64,000 nt of DNA from Dehalococcoidia bacterium (GCA_009693055.1 SHYA01000007.1:39178-103177), one strand, 5' to 3'. Positions 18,049 to 27,512 are shown, numbered from the stretch's first letter. The notes: a model not told the origin generated them from the sequence alone. Made by a program: numbers and translations.

Positions 18049-19580
18049 AGCCGCCCCCCGGGGAGAACCGCCGTCATGTGCTCCACCAGGGCACGTGCCA
18101 GGCCGGGCACCGTGTGCATGGCAGCCTCCACGTCCACGCGCAGACCGGCCTCACGCGCGGTCGCGGACGTGACCGGGCCGATGCTGGCGACGAGCACGCC
18201 GTTGAGCAGGCCCGTGTCGCCGTCCAGAAGGTCCAGCAAGTTCCTGACCGTGGAGGAGCTGGTGAAGGTCACGATGTCCAGGCCATCACAGAAAAGCCGG
18301 CGGGCGCGCTCGCGGGCCAGGGATGGGGTGCGTGCCTCGTAGATGGGAATCTCTTCTACATGCGCGCCCAAGAGGTGCAGTCCGTGGGGCAGCACCTCGC
18401 GCCCCCCGGCCGCGCGGGGCAGCAGCACGCGGTCGCCTGCCTTGACACGGGACGCGAGGCCTTCCAGCAGCTTCTCGGCGACGTACTCGCCCGGCATAAA
18501 GTCGACAAGGATTCCGTACTGCTGGAGCGTCGCTGCGGTGCCGGGCCCGATGGCGCAGACCCTGGCGGCTCCAAACGCGCGCGCATCTTTGCCCTGCGCT
18601 GCCAGCCGCTGGAACAGCAGGCCAGCAGCATTCGCGCTGGTGAATACGACCCACTGATAGCTGCTCAGCCGCACAAGAGCGGTGTCAAGAGGCGCCAAGT
18701 CCTCCGCCGGCACAAGCTCAATCGTGGGCAATTCCAGCGGCATCGCGCCCTCCGCAGTCAGGAGCTCGCTCAGGACGCCGGCCTGCTGCCGCGTACGCGT
18801 AACCAGCACGCGCTTGCCGAACAGCGGCTTCCGGTCAAACCAGGCGAGCGTCTCACGCAGGTTGACGACGTCGCCGATGATGGTGACGACGGGCGACGTG
18901 AGCGCCGCGGCCTCGGCCTGGTCAGCAATCGTGGCCAGGGTACCCATAAGCACCTGCTGAGAGGGCTGCGTACCCCAGCGGACGAGCGCCACAGGCGTGC
19001 CGGCGGGCCGCCCGGCTTGCACGAGCGCCGAGGCGATGGCGCGAAGGTTGGCGAGACCCATGAGGACCACCAGCGTGTCGGCGGCGTGGGCGAGGCGTGA
19101 CCAGTCCACCGCTGCCGCCTCTTTCGCCGGGTCCTCGCTGCCGGTGACGACGGCGACGGAGGCGGCGACGCCACGGTGCGTGACGGGGATGCCGGCGTAC
19201 GCCGGGGCCGCAAAGGCCGAGGTGACGCCGGGGACGACCTCGAACGTGACGCCTGCGGTCGCCAATGCCAGGGCCTCCTCGCCGCCGCGCCCGAAGAGGA
19301 ACGGGTCTCCGCCCTTCAGCCGGACCACCGTCTTCCCCTCGCGGGCCTTGCCAATGAGCAGGTCATTGATCTGCTCCTGCCGCAGCATCTTATGGCCCGG
19401 TCCTTTGCCCGCGTCGATCAATTCCGCGTTCGATGGCGCTTCAGCCAGGAGCCGCGGGTCCGCAAGGCGGTCGTACACCACCACATCGGCGCGCCGCAGC
19501 AGTTCCAGGCCGCGCACCGTGATGAGGCGCGGGTCGCCAGGGCCGGCGCCTACAAGGTACGCGATGCCAAGTGCTTTCAT
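18045..19580 (-). CDS. cobA-hemD: Fused uroporphyrinogen-III methyltransferase / uroporphyrinogen-III synthase
   Basis: 511 aa. Residues 1-250 are SUMT (VGAGPGDPRLITVRGL, VVRLKGGDPFLFGRGGEE, VPGVTSAFAAPAYAGIPVTH), making precorrin-2 from uroporphyrinogen III. Residues about 258-505 are HemD (GKRVLVTRTRQQ, VFTSANAAG, FTSSSTVRNLLDLL), closing the ring as uroporphyrinogen III. The fusion directs flux to siroheme, consistent with the SirC-like and AhbAB-like genes upstream. It overlaps hemC and the GDCCVxC gene by 4 bp each. Confidence 0.95.
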   Translation of the reverse strand: MKALGIAYLVGAGPGDPRLITVRGLELLRRADVVVYDRLADPRLLAEAPSNAELIDAGKGPGHKMLRQEQINDLLIGKAREGKTVVRLKGGDPFLFGRGGEEALALATAGVTFEVVPGVTSAFAAPAYAGIPVTHRGVAASVAVVTGSEDPAKEAAAVDWSRLAHAADTLVVLMGLANLRAIASALVQAGRPAGTPVALVRWGTQPSQQVLMGTLATIADQAEAAALTSPVVTIIGDVVNLRETLAWFDRKPLFGKRVLVTRTRQQAGVLSELLTAEGAMPLELPTIELVPAEDLAPLDTALVRLSSYQWVVFTSANAAGLLFQRLAAQGKDARAFGAARVCAIGPGTAATLQQYGILVDFMPGEYVAEKLLEGLASRVKAGDRVLLPRAAGGREVLPHGLHLLGAHVEEIPIYEARTPSLARERARRLFCDGLDIVTFTSSSTVRNLLDLLDGDTGLLNGVLVASIGPVTSATAREAGLRVDVEAAMHTVPGLARALVEHMTAVLPGGRL

Positions 19581-20503
19581 GCGGTCTCCTGGCGCGCCAG
19601 CAGGTCGGATGCGCCGGCCGATTCCAGCGCTTGCCAGAGCCTCGCGCCGACCTCTCCCGCTTGCCGCGCGGGCGCATCCAGGACGCGGCGGTACACGCGA
19701 GTGCCATCCGGCGAAGCCACGAGTCCCCGGATGCGGACGACGTTGCCATGGATGGTGGCATAGGCGGCAACGGGGACTTTGCAGCCGCCACCTACGCGCT
19801 GCAGAAAGCCGCGTTCCGCCTCTGCAGCGACGCGGGTTGACTCGTGGTCTAGTGGCCGCAACAAGCCAAGCACCTCGGGGTCGTCATCGCGGGCCTCCAC
19901 TCCCAGGATGCCCTGGCCAATGGCGGGGACGAACCGCTCGGGGTCAAGGAACTCGGTGACACGCTCCAAGAGGCCGAGCCTGGACAGCCCGGCGGCGGCC
20001 AGGATGAGGGCGCTGTACTGCCCCGCGACCAGCTTGCGCAGGCGGGTGTCCACGTTGCCTCGGACAGGGTCGGTGCGGAGGTCCGGCCTGGCCTCGCGGA
20101 CGAGCGCGGCGCGGCGCGGGCTGCTGGTGCCGACCAGCGCGCCCGGCGGCAACCGCTCAAGGGTCAGGTCGTCGCGGCTCACCAGCACGTCGCGCGGGTC
20201 CGCGCGCTCCGGCGTGGCCGCGATGGCCAGCCCATCGAAGAGCTGCCCAGGGAGGTCCTTGAGGCTGTGCACCGCGACGTCTATCTCACGGGCCAGCAAC
20301 GCCTGCTCCAGCTCGCTGCTGAACGCGCCACGGCCAATGGTATCCAACGGCACCTGCGCGGCCACGTCGCCCGTGGTCTTGATGACCCTGGTGCGGAATG
20401 CCCGGTCAGGGTGCGCGTTGCGGAGGAGCTGGAGGACCTCTTCGGTCTGCGCCAGGGCGAGGGGGCTGCCGCGCGTGCCCAGAACCACAGCCCGGCCGGC
20501 CAT
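19577..20503 (-). CDS. hemC: Hydroxymethylbilane synthase (porphobilinogen deaminase)
   Basis: 308 aa. Polymerises four porphobilinogens. The dipyrromethane cofactor attaches to Cys241 in GGGCKVPVAAYA, equivalent to the enteric Cys242. LGTRGSPLALAQ, HSLKDLP and GTSSPRR are intact. It starts two bases after hemA ends and overlaps cobA-hemD by 4 bp. Confidence 0.96.
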   Translation of the reverse strand: MAGRAVVLGTRGSPLALAQTEEVLQLLRNAHPDRAFRTRVIKTTGDVAAQVPLDTIGRGAFSSELEQALLAREIDVAVHSLKDLPGQLFDGLAIAATPERADPRDVLVSRDDLTLERLPPGALVGTSSPRRAALVREARPDLRTDPVRGNVDTRLRKLVAGQYSALILAAAGLSRLGLLERVTEFLDPERFVPAIGQGILGVEARDDDPEVLGLLRPLDHESTRVAAEAERGFLQRVGGGCKVPVAAYATIHGNVVRIRGLVASPDGTRVYRRVLDAPARQAGEVGARLWQALESAGASDLLARQETA

Positions 20504-20504
20504 G

Positions 20505-21782
20505 CTAATGCTCGCCCTCCGCGTCCCGTCCGCCCGGTGAGATGCGGAACAGCTCCTGGACCGTCTGGAGCAGCTGCGGGTCGGCCTGCGCCTTGATGGC
20601 GGCGACGGGGTCGTGGAGGAGCTTCTGCACGATGGCGCTGCTCATCGCCTCCACCACCGCTCGCTCCTCGTCGGACAGCGAGGACAGCCGGCGCAAGGCG
20701 CGCGCAAGCTCCCGCTGCCTGATCTCCTCGGCGTGGCGCCGCAGCGAGGCCACGGTGGGCGTCACGGCAAGGCCGTCCCGCCACACCTGGAAGCGCGCTA
20801 CCTCCTCGTCTACGATCGCCTCCGCCTTCGCCACCTCCTCTTGCTGCTCCTTCCGATGGAGAGCCGCGATCTCGTTCAGATCGTCCAGGCCGAAGAGCGA
20901 GACGCCGGGAAGCGACCTGACCGCGGGGTCCGCATCTCGGGGAATGGCGATGTCCATGATGACGAGGGAACGGCCGTTGGCGTGGCGTCCGGCCTGCTCC
21001 ACAAGGCGCTTCGTGATTACGGTGCCGGGCGCCTCCGTGGCGGTGACGACGATGTCCGCCCTAGCCAGCAGACTCGGCAGCTCCGCAAAGCGCACGGCCT
21101 CCGCGCCGAGCTCTCCCGCCAGCTCTTGCGCGCGGGCAAACGTGCGGTTCGTAAGCAGGAGCGTTCCAACGCCCGCTTGACCGAGCGCCCTTGCGGCCAG
21201 CTTGCCGGCCTCGCCCGTGCCGATCACCAGCGCGGTCCGCTCAGGCAGCTGGCCGATGGTCTGGCGAGCCAGCCGGACGCACGCGCCGCTCACCGAGAGG
21301 GCGTTGCGCGCCAGGTGCGTCTCCGTGTGCACGCGCTTGCCGGCCGAAAGCGCCTGGTGGAAGAGGCGCGAGAGGGGGTTGTGCACGGCCTTGCCCGCAA
21401 CGGCCGCGCTGTACGCGCTGCGCACCTGGCCAAGCACCTGCGTTTCCCCGACCAGCATGGAGTCCAGCCCGCTCGCGACGCGAAACAGGTGGCGGGCCGC
21501 CTCCTCGTCCTCGTAGGCGGTGCAGTAGGGACGGAGCGCACGCGCCTGGCCGGGGTAGAGCGCCTCCAAGAACGCCTGCCACGCCTTGTCGGACACGGCC
21601 GCCGAATCGTTCACCATCGTGTAGAACTCGGTGCGATTGCAGGTGGAGAGCACCACCCCCTGGCCAAAGGCGCCGCTCAGGAGCGACAGCGCCAGGGGCA
21701 GCCGGTCGGAGGGAACATGAAGCTGCTCGCGCACCTCCAGCGGCGCGGTGCGGTGGTTTGCCCCCAAGGCCGCCAGTTTCAC
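20505..21782 (-). CDS. hemA: Glutamyl-tRNA reductase
   Basis: 425 aa. NADPH-dependent reduction of glutamyl-tRNA to glutamate-1-semialdehyde, the first committed step of the C5 pathway. The catalytic Cys48 lies in LSTCNRTEFY. GLDSMLVGETQVLGQVR, the GTGEAGKLAARAL Rossmann motif and the C-terminal dimerisation helices are present. The product feeds HemL at 12910. Confidence 0.96.
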   Translation of the reverse strand: MKLAALGANHRTAPLEVREQLHVPSDRLPLALSLLSGAFGQGVVLSTCNRTEFYTMVNDSAAVSDKAWQAFLEALYPGQARALRPYCTAYEDEEAARHLFRVASGLDSMLVGETQVLGQVRSAYSAAVAGKAVHNPLSRLFHQALSAGKRVHTETHLARNALSVSGACVRLARQTIGQLPERTALVIGTGEAGKLAARALGQAGVGTLLLTNRTFARAQELAGELGAEAVRFAELPSLLARADIVVTATEAPGTVITKRLVEQAGRHANGRSLVIMDIAIPRDADPAVRSLPGVSLFGLDDLNEIAALHRKEQQEEVAKAEAIVDEEVARFQVWRDGLAVTPTVASLRRHAEEIRQRELARALRRLSSLSDEERAVVEAMSSAIVQKLLHDPVAAIKAQADPQLLQTVQELFRISPGGRDAEGEH

Positions 21783-21786
21783 CGAG

Positions 21787-22455
21787 CTACTCCTTGGCTG
21801 CGCCCGCGCCCGCTTCCAGCCGGGCGGTCAGGAGCACCCTTGCCTTTTCTTTTTCACCCCGCTGGCACAGCTCCAGCAGTTCTCTGGACATGCAGGCCTG
21901 CCAGTGCTCGGCGGAGACGTTCACGCCGCGGGCACGCAAGTTTGCGCGCACCTCACCCAACAGCTCGCCGGCGTCCGCCCACGCGATGCAGCAGTCAGCC
22001 CCACGGGCTGGGCTGCGCTCAAGCCCCTCCCGGAGTCTGCGCGCCAGCGCGGGGCTCAGGCCGCCGGTGGAGACCGCCACGGTTACCGGGCCGCGCCGGA
22101 CGATGGCGGGCGCAATCCAGTTGCACAGAGCCGGGATGTCCGCCACGTTGAGCAGGCAGCTCTGCACCTCCGCCTCCTCGTGAACGGCCTGGTTCAGCTT
22201 GAGGTTAGAGGTGTCCGCGACGATGGCGAGGAACACGCCGGCCAGGTCGCCCGCCCGGTAGTCGCGCTGGCGCCAGGCAACCTCCCCGGCGTTCGCCAGC
22301 TCCTGGAGCTTGGGCGTTATCTCCCACGCAATGAGCTCGACGTGCGCTCCGGACGCCAACAGCGAGGCGGCCTTCTTCTCCGCCTCATGGTTGCCGCCGA
22401 AGACGAGGCAGCGCCTACCCTTAAGGTCCAGATAGACTGGGTAGTACGTGCTCAC
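21787..22455 (-). CDS. Precorrin-2 dehydrogenase / sirohydrochlorin ferrochelatase-like (SirC/Met8 type)
   Basis: 222 aa. It starts YYPVYLDLKGRRCLVFGGN, an NAD-binding fold, followed by HEAEVQSCLLNVADIPALCNWIAPAIVRRGPVTVAVST, typical of the CysG N-terminal half that oxidises precorrin-2 to sirohydrochlorin. Whether it also inserts iron is uncertain. The glycine-rich loop reads FGGNHEAEKK, slightly unlike the usual GGGxVAxRK. The 4-bp gap to hemA indicates co-transcription. Confidence 0.9.
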   Translation of the reverse strand: MSTYYPVYLDLKGRRCLVFGGNHEAEKKAASLLASGAHVELIAWEITPKLQELANAGEVAWRQRDYRAGDLAGVFLAIVADTSNLKLNQAVHEEAEVQSCLLNVADIPALCNWIAPAIVRRGPVTVAVSTGGLSPALARRLREGLERSPARGADCCIAWADAGELLGEVRANLRARGVNVSAEHWQACMSRELLELCQRGEKEKARVLLTARLEAGAGAAKE

Positions 22456-22480
22456 GCTCTCCCCCTGGCCGCGGGCCGCC

Positions 22481-23557
22481 TTACACGAAGTAGCGGACGC
22501 GGGTCTTCTTGTACTCGCGTGTGCTGAACAGCAGGAGGTAGTCGCTGATGCCGCTCTGCCGAGCGAGCTCCTGCGCGACCTCCTCGCACCTCTCCCGCGT
22601 GGTGGCGTGGATCATGGCGTAGTGGCTGTACGGCCAGTCCGGGAAGGTAGGCCGTTCGTAGCAGTGGGTGACCCACTTGGAGCTCGCCAGCGCTCTGCCC
22701 ACCGTGTCCTTTTGGGACGGGTCCTCCACGCGCCAGACGGACATGGCGTTGTACTTGAAGCCCGCCCGCCGGTGGTGGAGCACCGCGCTGAACCGGCGCA
22801 TGATGCCGCGCCGCTGGAAGCCCTCCGCGATGCGGAACAACTCCGTGTTTGATAGCCCAAGCCGCTTCGCCGGAGCGTCAAAGGGCCGCGGATCAAGCGA
22901 CAGGTCTTCTTGCAGCTCACGGATGACCCGCACCTCAAACTCGGTGACCGGCTCCACCTTGTTCCAGTCCGCGTTGTCCGGCTCATACGTGAACGCCGCG
23001 CCCTCTTCCTTGAGCATGTCAAAGTTGACGCCGATCTTGAAGAAGCGGATGACGGGGAGCATCCGGTAATCGGCGGAGCCGTTGCGCCGCGCCATGCCGG
23101 CGACCGTCTCCTCCAAGCCCTCGGTTGGTGGGACGGCGAGGGTGAACCACAGGTTGAAGCGGTGCCCCTCCCGCGCATAGTTGTGCGAGACGCCCGAGTG
23201 CCGGTTGATTGCCAGGGCGGCCTTGTGCAGCCGCTCGGGGGGGAATGCCATGGCGACCAGCGAGGTCGTGTAGCCCAGGCGGCGGGTGTCGAAGATGGCG
23301 CTGATCTGGCGCACCACGTGCTTTCGCTTGAGGACGCCGATACGCCGGAGCGCGTCCTCCTCCGTCAGGCCCAGCTCCTGCGCGATGGCCCGGTACGGCT
23401 CGTCCACCAGGGGGAAGCGGCCCTGGATGATGTTCAGGGCCCTGCGGTCGTCATGGTCCAGGTCGACGTGGCTGGCGGGTCCAGGCGCAGAGCCGTTCCT
23501 GGACGGTTGTGGAGGCGGCACGAGCCGCGCCTCAGCGGACGGACGCTGCCGGGGCAT
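22481..23557 (-). CDS. Fused siroheme decarboxylase-like protein (AhbA-AhbB / NirD-NirL type)
   Basis: 358 aa with two Lrp/AsnC-like units. The first (residues about 35-175) contains DDRRALNIIQGRFPL, a winged helix, and RHSGVSHNYAREGHRFNLWF. The second (about 200-358) contains FSAVLHHRRAGFKYNAMSVW, CYERPTFPDWPYSHYAMIH and the hallmark end LLLFSTREYKKTRVRYF. AhbA and AhbB decarboxylate siroheme to didecarboxysiroheme on the alternative heme route; NirDLGH does the same for heme d1. Fusion of both halves gives a complete enzyme. The ATG at 23557 follows AAGGAG; a longer frame upstream overlaps the regulator gene. Confidence 0.9.
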   Translation of the reverse strand: MPRQRPSAEARLVPPPQPSRNGSAPGPASHVDLDHDDRRALNIIQGRFPLVDEPYRAIAQELGLTEEDALRRIGVLKRKHVVRQISAIFDTRRLGYTTSLVAMAFPPERLHKAALAINRHSGVSHNYAREGHRFNLWFTLAVPPTEGLEETVAGMARRNGSADYRMLPVIRFFKIGVNFDMLKEEGAAFTYEPDNADWNKVEPVTEFEVRVIRELQEDLSLDPRPFDAPAKRLGLSNTELFRIAEGFQRRGIMRRFSAVLHHRRAGFKYNAMSVWRVEDPSQKDTVGRALASSKWVTHCYERPTFPDWPYSHYAMIHATTRERCEEVAQELARQSGISDYLLLFSTREYKKTRVRYFV

Positions 23558-24185
23558 GGGCACTCCTTTCGTACGCGCGGACCATGGCGAGCAGGATCTG
23601 GTCGGCGAGGTAGTCCATCTGACCCCAGAGGTGGGCCATGTCGCTGCCACGGAGCGGGCCATTCCGGGTGGCGTCACGAACCGCGTCAAAGAGCGAGGTG
23701 CGGAAGAAGCAGAACGCCTCCATCACCTGGCCGAGCGGCATAGCGGCTCGGCCAAGGTCAACGCCGTACTCCTCGCCGATGGCGCGGGCCTCCTCCACGA
23801 GGGCTGCGCGGCGGCGCCGCTGGGTCATGTACGCGATGCTCAAGTCAAGGAGCCGCCGGCCGAAGAGACGGAGACGGAGACGCCCCTCCGGGCTGAGGTG
23901 CGTCATCCACGCCTGCTCCTGAGGCGCGTGCTCCGAGTGAAGCTTGCGACGAATGCGCCGGAGGGCGTTCTCCTCCAGGGACGGGACGGCCGCTTGGGGT
24001 GCGTCGTGCTGCTGCATCAGGGCGGTGAGGTCGTCCCGCAGAAAACGGCGGTGGCCGCCGGCGGTGCGGAAGATGCGCACCCGGCCACTGTTCGCCCACT
24101 GGCGCAGCGTGGACTGGTTGACCGCCAGGAGCTCGCAGGCCTGCCCGAGGGGGAGCCACCGGCCTTTGGCCGCTTTCACAGGCAC
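23532..24185 (-). CDS. MerR/excisionase-type DNA-binding protein with helical C-terminal domain
   Basis: 217 aa. Residues about 8-60 form a helix-turn-helix (GQACELLAVNQSTLRQWANS) with the wing RTAGGHRRFLRDD, as in MerR-like regulators. Residues 90-210 are predicted helical and resemble no domain that I can name firmly. It is first in the tetrapyrrole operon and overlaps the decarboxylase gene by 26 bp, so it probably regulates this operon. The ligand is unknown; a tetrapyrrole is an inference from position. Confidence 0.8.
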   Translation of the reverse strand: MPVKAAKGRWLPLGQACELLAVNQSTLRQWANSGRVRIFRTAGGHRRFLRDDLTALMQQHDAPQAAVPSLEENALRRIRRKLHSEHAPQEQAWMTHLSPEGRLRLRLFGRRLLDLSIAYMTQRRRRAALVEEARAIGEEYGVDLGRAAMPLGQVMEAFCFFRTSLFDAVRDATRNGPLRGSDMAHLWGQMDYLADQILLAMVRAYERSAHAPAASVR

Positions 24186-24367
24186 AGGTGCTTACGCCTC
24201 GCAAAAGTCTATGGAAATCTGCGGAATTCTGCTACCGCCGCCTTATCGCAACTACGGTAACACGCTTTGCTTCCGCCAGTCAACACACGCTCACCGACAA
24301 CCAATGCCACCCGCGAAGGCCGTTCTGGTAACTCCCGCACGGTAGTATAGTTTGAGCGAGGCGAAAG

Positions 24368-25024
24368 ATGCTTACTCGGGTCAGTGTCAACGGCTCCGGG
24401 ACGAGCGACACCAAGAGCGCGATGCTGGCGCTCATCGGAAGAGAGGTCGGCGATGAGCGGGTCGTGGCCGCGATGGCCCGCGTTCCCCGCGAGCGCTTCC
24501 TGCCTCCGGGGTGGCGCCACCTCGCCTATGCGGACAACGCGCTCCCCACTCAGCGCAGGCAGACCGTCTCGCAGCCGCTCATCGTTGCGATGATGACGGC
24601 GGCAGTTGACCCGCATCCCGGCGACCGGGTGCTGGAGATCGGCACCGGCAGCGGCTACCAGGCCGCCGCGCTGGCGGAGCTGGTGCGCCAGGTGGTGACC
24701 GTGGAGCGGGTGCCCGAGCTGGCCTAGACCGCCGAGGCCGTCCTCGCGGAACTGGGCTACGCCGGCCGCGTTACGGTGCACATGGCGGAGGACGGGCTTG
24801 GCGGTCCCGCCGAGGCGCCCTTTGACGGCATCCTCGTGACAGCGAGCGCGCCCAAGGTCCCCGGGAGCCTGCTCCGCCAACTGGCCGACGGCGGCCGGCT
24901 CGTCATCCCCGTAGGCACCAGGTGGGACCAGGAACTGCTGGGAGTCACGAAGACGCGCGATGGGGTGACGATCGCACGGCTAGGCGGGTGCCGCGTTGTT
25001 CCGCTCCTCGGTCCGGACGGGTGA
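24368..25024 (+). pseudogene. pcm: Protein-L-isoaspartate O-methyltransferase interrupted by an in-frame TAG
   Basis: The frame from ATG 24368 encodes the PCMT N-terminal half (RVPRERFLP, LPTQRRQTVSQPLIVAMM) and the SAM motif LEIGTGSGYQAAALAEL. It meets TAG at 24725-24727 right after VERVPELA. Without a shift it continues TAEAVLAELGYAGRVTVHMAEDG, then FDGILVTASAPKVP and LVIPVG, to TGA at 25022-25024. The interrupted codon lies in a poorly conserved helix, and one base change (for example GAG to TAG) explains it. The repair enzyme would act on isoaspartyl residues in aged proteins. Other genes here end at TAG, so readthrough as a rule is unlikely. Confidence 0.85.
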
Positions 25025-25097
25025 GTGAGCGAGCAGGACTAGCCTGAACCCCGATGCTATACTGTAAAGGACTTGGTAATGCGCCCTAAGGAGCGCC

Positions 25098-26042
25098 ATG
25101 GCGCCGCCTGCCAAACGCACGAGCACCCTCTACGGCCGGGACGTCCTCTCCTTCGAGGATCTCGCGCCGGACGAGGTGCAGCACCTCCTCCGGCGGGCGC
25201 TGGCGCTGAAGGGCGGCAAGCCCAGCAGCCCTCTCGCCCGCAAAACGCTGGCGCTGCTCTTTGAGAAGCCGTCCCTACGGACCAGGGCGAGCTTTGACGT
25301 CGCCATGGAGCAGATTGGAGGACACGCCCTCTACTTGGGGCCGCAGGAGGTGGGGCTTGGCACGCGGGAGCCGGCCTCGGACGTGGGGAGGGTCCTCTCC
25401 CGCTACGTGGACGCCATCGCGTGCAGGACGTTCGCTCAGCGGACGCTGGAGGAACTGGCCCGGGCGGCCTCCGTGCCGGTCATCAACGCGCTGTCCGACC
25501 AGGAGCACCCCTGCCAAGCGCTGGCCGACATCCTGACGGTGCTTGAGGTCAAGGGACGGCTTGACCTCGTTACGGTGGCGTTTGTGGGCGATGGGAACAA
25601 CTGCGCCGCCAGCCTGGCGCTGGCGATTGCCAGCGTGGGGGGCTGCTTCCGCATCGCCTCCCCCGGCGGGTACGGACTTCCCGGCGAGATTGTGCGGCGC
25701 GCCCAGGCGCTGGCGCGCAAGACGGGCGGCTCGGTGGAGGCGGCCGCGGACCCGCGGGCCGCGGTCCAGGGCGCGGACGTGGTGTATACGGACGTGTGGA
25801 CCAGCATGGGCCGCGAGGCTGAGGCGGCGGCCCGTCGCGGCGCGTTCGCCGGCTACCAGGTCAACGCCAAGCTCTTGACGTACGCCAAGAAGGACGCGGT
25901 GGTCATGCACCCGATGCCGGCGCACTACGGGGAAGAGGTGCCGCCGGGGTTCCTGGAAGGCCCGCGCTCCATCGCTTACCAGCAGGCGGAGAACCGGCTG
26001 CACGCGCAAAAGGCGCTCCTGGAGGCCGTGCTGGCGCGGTAG
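25098..26042 (+). CDS. argF: Ornithine carbamoyltransferase with variant active-site motifs
   Basis: 314 aa. Carbamoyl-phosphate plus ornithine to citrulline. HPCQALAD (137-140 for HPCQ) and the ornithine loop TSMGRE are standard. Two motifs differ from the textbook enzyme: Ser-Thr-Arg-Thr is SLRT (59-62), and the HCLP motif is HPMP (271-274), so the substrate-contacting Cys is Pro. The QAENRLHAQKALL end is typical. The ATG at 25098 follows AAGGAG. A -10-like TATACT lies at 25058-25063. Confidence 0.9.
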   Translation: MAPPAKRTSTLYGRDVLSFEDLAPDEVQHLLRRALALKGGKPSSPLARKTLALLFEKPSLRTRASFDVAMEQIGGHALYLGPQEVGLGTREPASDVGRVLSRYVDAIACRTFAQRTLEELARAASVPVINALSDQEHPCQALADILTVLEVKGRLDLVTVAFVGDGNNCAASLALAIASVGGCFRIASPGGYGLPGEIVRRAQALARKTGGSVEAAADPRAAVQGADVVYTDVWTSMGREAEAAARRGAFAGYQVNAKLLTYAKKDAVVMHPMPAHYGEEVPPGFLEGPRSIAYQQAENRLHAQKALLEAVLAR

Positions 26043-26132
26043 GAGTGTCCCTACCGGTAACACGCGAGTCCCTCGGACAGGTCGCCAGCGTAGACACGCT
26101 CCAGCGGGATCGCGGAACGACGAAAGAGTGAC

Positions 26133-27476
26133 ATGAGCGCATCCCTCCCGGTCATCGCCATCGTGGGACGGCCCAACGTGGGCAAGTCCATGCTGTTCAA
26201 CCGGCTGCTGGGTAGGCGGGCGGCCATCGTGAGCGAGGTGCCGGGCACCACCCGCGACCGGCTGGTGGGGCGCGCCGTCTGGGACGAGCGTGCCGTGCTG
26301 CTGATGGACACCGGCGGGCTTCAAACGGAGCACGACGAGGGGATCCCGGCGGACGTGCGCCGCCAGGTGGAGGTCGCGCTCCAGGAAGCCGACCTTACGC
26401 TGCTGGTGGTGGACGTTGCCGTGGGCCTGCACCCCTACGACTTCGACGCGGCAGACCTCGTGCGGCGGACGGGCAAGCCGGTCATGCTCGCCGCGAACAA
26501 GGCGGAGGGCAAGATGGAACTCGCCACCGCGGAGTTCTACCGGCTTGGCCTGGGCGAACCGCTTGCGGTGAGCGCGCTCCACAACCGCGGCATTGAGGAC
26601 CTGAAGGAACAGGTGCTGGGGCTGTTCCCGCCCGTGCCCGCGGCGCCACAGGCGGAGCCGGTGCTTCGGCTGGCGCTGATGGGCCGCCCCAACGTGGGCA
26701 AGTCCAGCCTGCTGAACGCCATCGTTGGCCAGGAGCGCGCCATTGTGCACGAGGAGCCTGGCACGACGCGAGACGTGGTTGAGGTGCCGGCGTTCTACGA
26801 GGGCCAGGCCATCACGCTGCTGGACACCGCAGGGGTGCGGCGCAGGGGCCGCATCCAGCCGGGGATTGAGAAGTACAGCCTGCTCAGGGTGCTCCAGGCG
26901 GTAGAGCAGTGCAACGTGGGGCTGCTCGTGTTGGACGCGGCTGAGCTGGTCACGGCCCAGGACGCCCACGTGGCGGGCATTCTGGCCAACGCGCACCGGG
27001 GGATCGTCGTCGTGGTCAACAAGTGGGACCTGGCGCCCGCGCTCGGCCTGACCACCACAGGAGTACAGGAGGCGCTCCGCCGGCGGCTGGGCTGGGCGTC
27101 GTACGTGCCGGTCTGCTTCACGTCAGCGCCAACGGGGCAGGGGGTCAAAGACGCTCTGGGAACCGCGTGGCGGGTGTTCCAGGAACGAAGGAAGCAAGTG
27201 CCTCAGGAGAAACTTGACGCGGTGCTGAAAGAGGCGATTGAGCGCCACCCGCCCAGCCAGCACCCGGCCCACACGATGAGGATGAAGAAGCTGGCCCAGG
27301 TGCAGATTGAACCCCCAACGTTCGTGTGCCACGTCAACCTGCCGCAACAGGTGCACTTCTCGTACCGGCGATTCCTGGAAAACGAGTTGCGCCGCGCGTT
27401 TGGGTTTGAGGGGACGCCCATCCGCCTGGTCTTTACGAAGGGGCCCGAGGCACGAGGACGCCGGGCCAAGGGGTAG
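26133..27476 (+). CDS. der: Ribosome assembly GTPase Der (EngA)
   Basis: 447 aa with two tandem TrmE-Era-EngA-type G domains. P-loops GRPNVGKS lie at residues 12-19 and 184-191. The G2/G3 elements are VPGTTRD and DTGG in the first domain, and EPGTTRD and DTAG in the second. A C-terminal KH-like domain ends in [14 protein letters not shown]. It acts in 50S subunit maturation. Confidence 0.96.
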   Translation: MSASLPVIAIVGRPNVGKSMLFNRLLGRRAAIVSEVPGTTRDRLVGRAVWDERAVLLMDTGGLQTEHDEGIPADVRRQVEVALQEADLTLLVVDVAVGLHPYDFDAADLVRRTGKPVMLAANKAEGKMELATAEFYRLGLGEPLAVSALHNRGIEDLKEQVLGLFPPVPAAPQAEPVLRLALMGRPNVGKSSLLNAIVGQERAIVHEEPGTTRDVVEVPAFYEGQAITLLDTAGVRRRGRIQPGIEKYSLLRVLQAVEQCNVGLLVLDAAELVTAQDAHVAGILANAHRGIVVVVNKWDLAPALGLTTTGVQEALRRRLGWASYVPVCFTSAPTGQGVKDALGTAWRVFQERRKQVPQEKLDAVLKEAIERHPPSQHPAHTMRMKKLAQVQIEPPTFVCHVNLPQQVHFSYRRFLENELRRAFGFEGTPIRLVFTKGPEARGRRAKG

Positions 27477-27483
27477 CCACGCC

Positions 27484-27512
27484 TTGACACACCAATGCGC
27501 GGTTGCTATGCT
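27484..27512 (+). promoter_or_regulatory. Sigma70-type promoter of groES-groEL
   Basis: TTGACA 27484-27489, 17-bp spacer, TATGCT 27507-27512. The CIRCE-like operator begins six bases downstream, so it would cover the transcription start. Confidence 0.8.

Noticed and set aside
16763..24727. Two in-frame TAG codons (RelE, pcm) as evidence of TAG recoding
   Set aside because: Many intact genes here (meaB, the GT20 gene, hemL, the desulforedoxin-like genes) stop at TAG.
25275..26996. A 573-codon minus-strand frame antisense to argF and der
   Set aside because: Both genes on the plus strand have all family motifs; the antisense translation is low-complexity and has no ribosome site.
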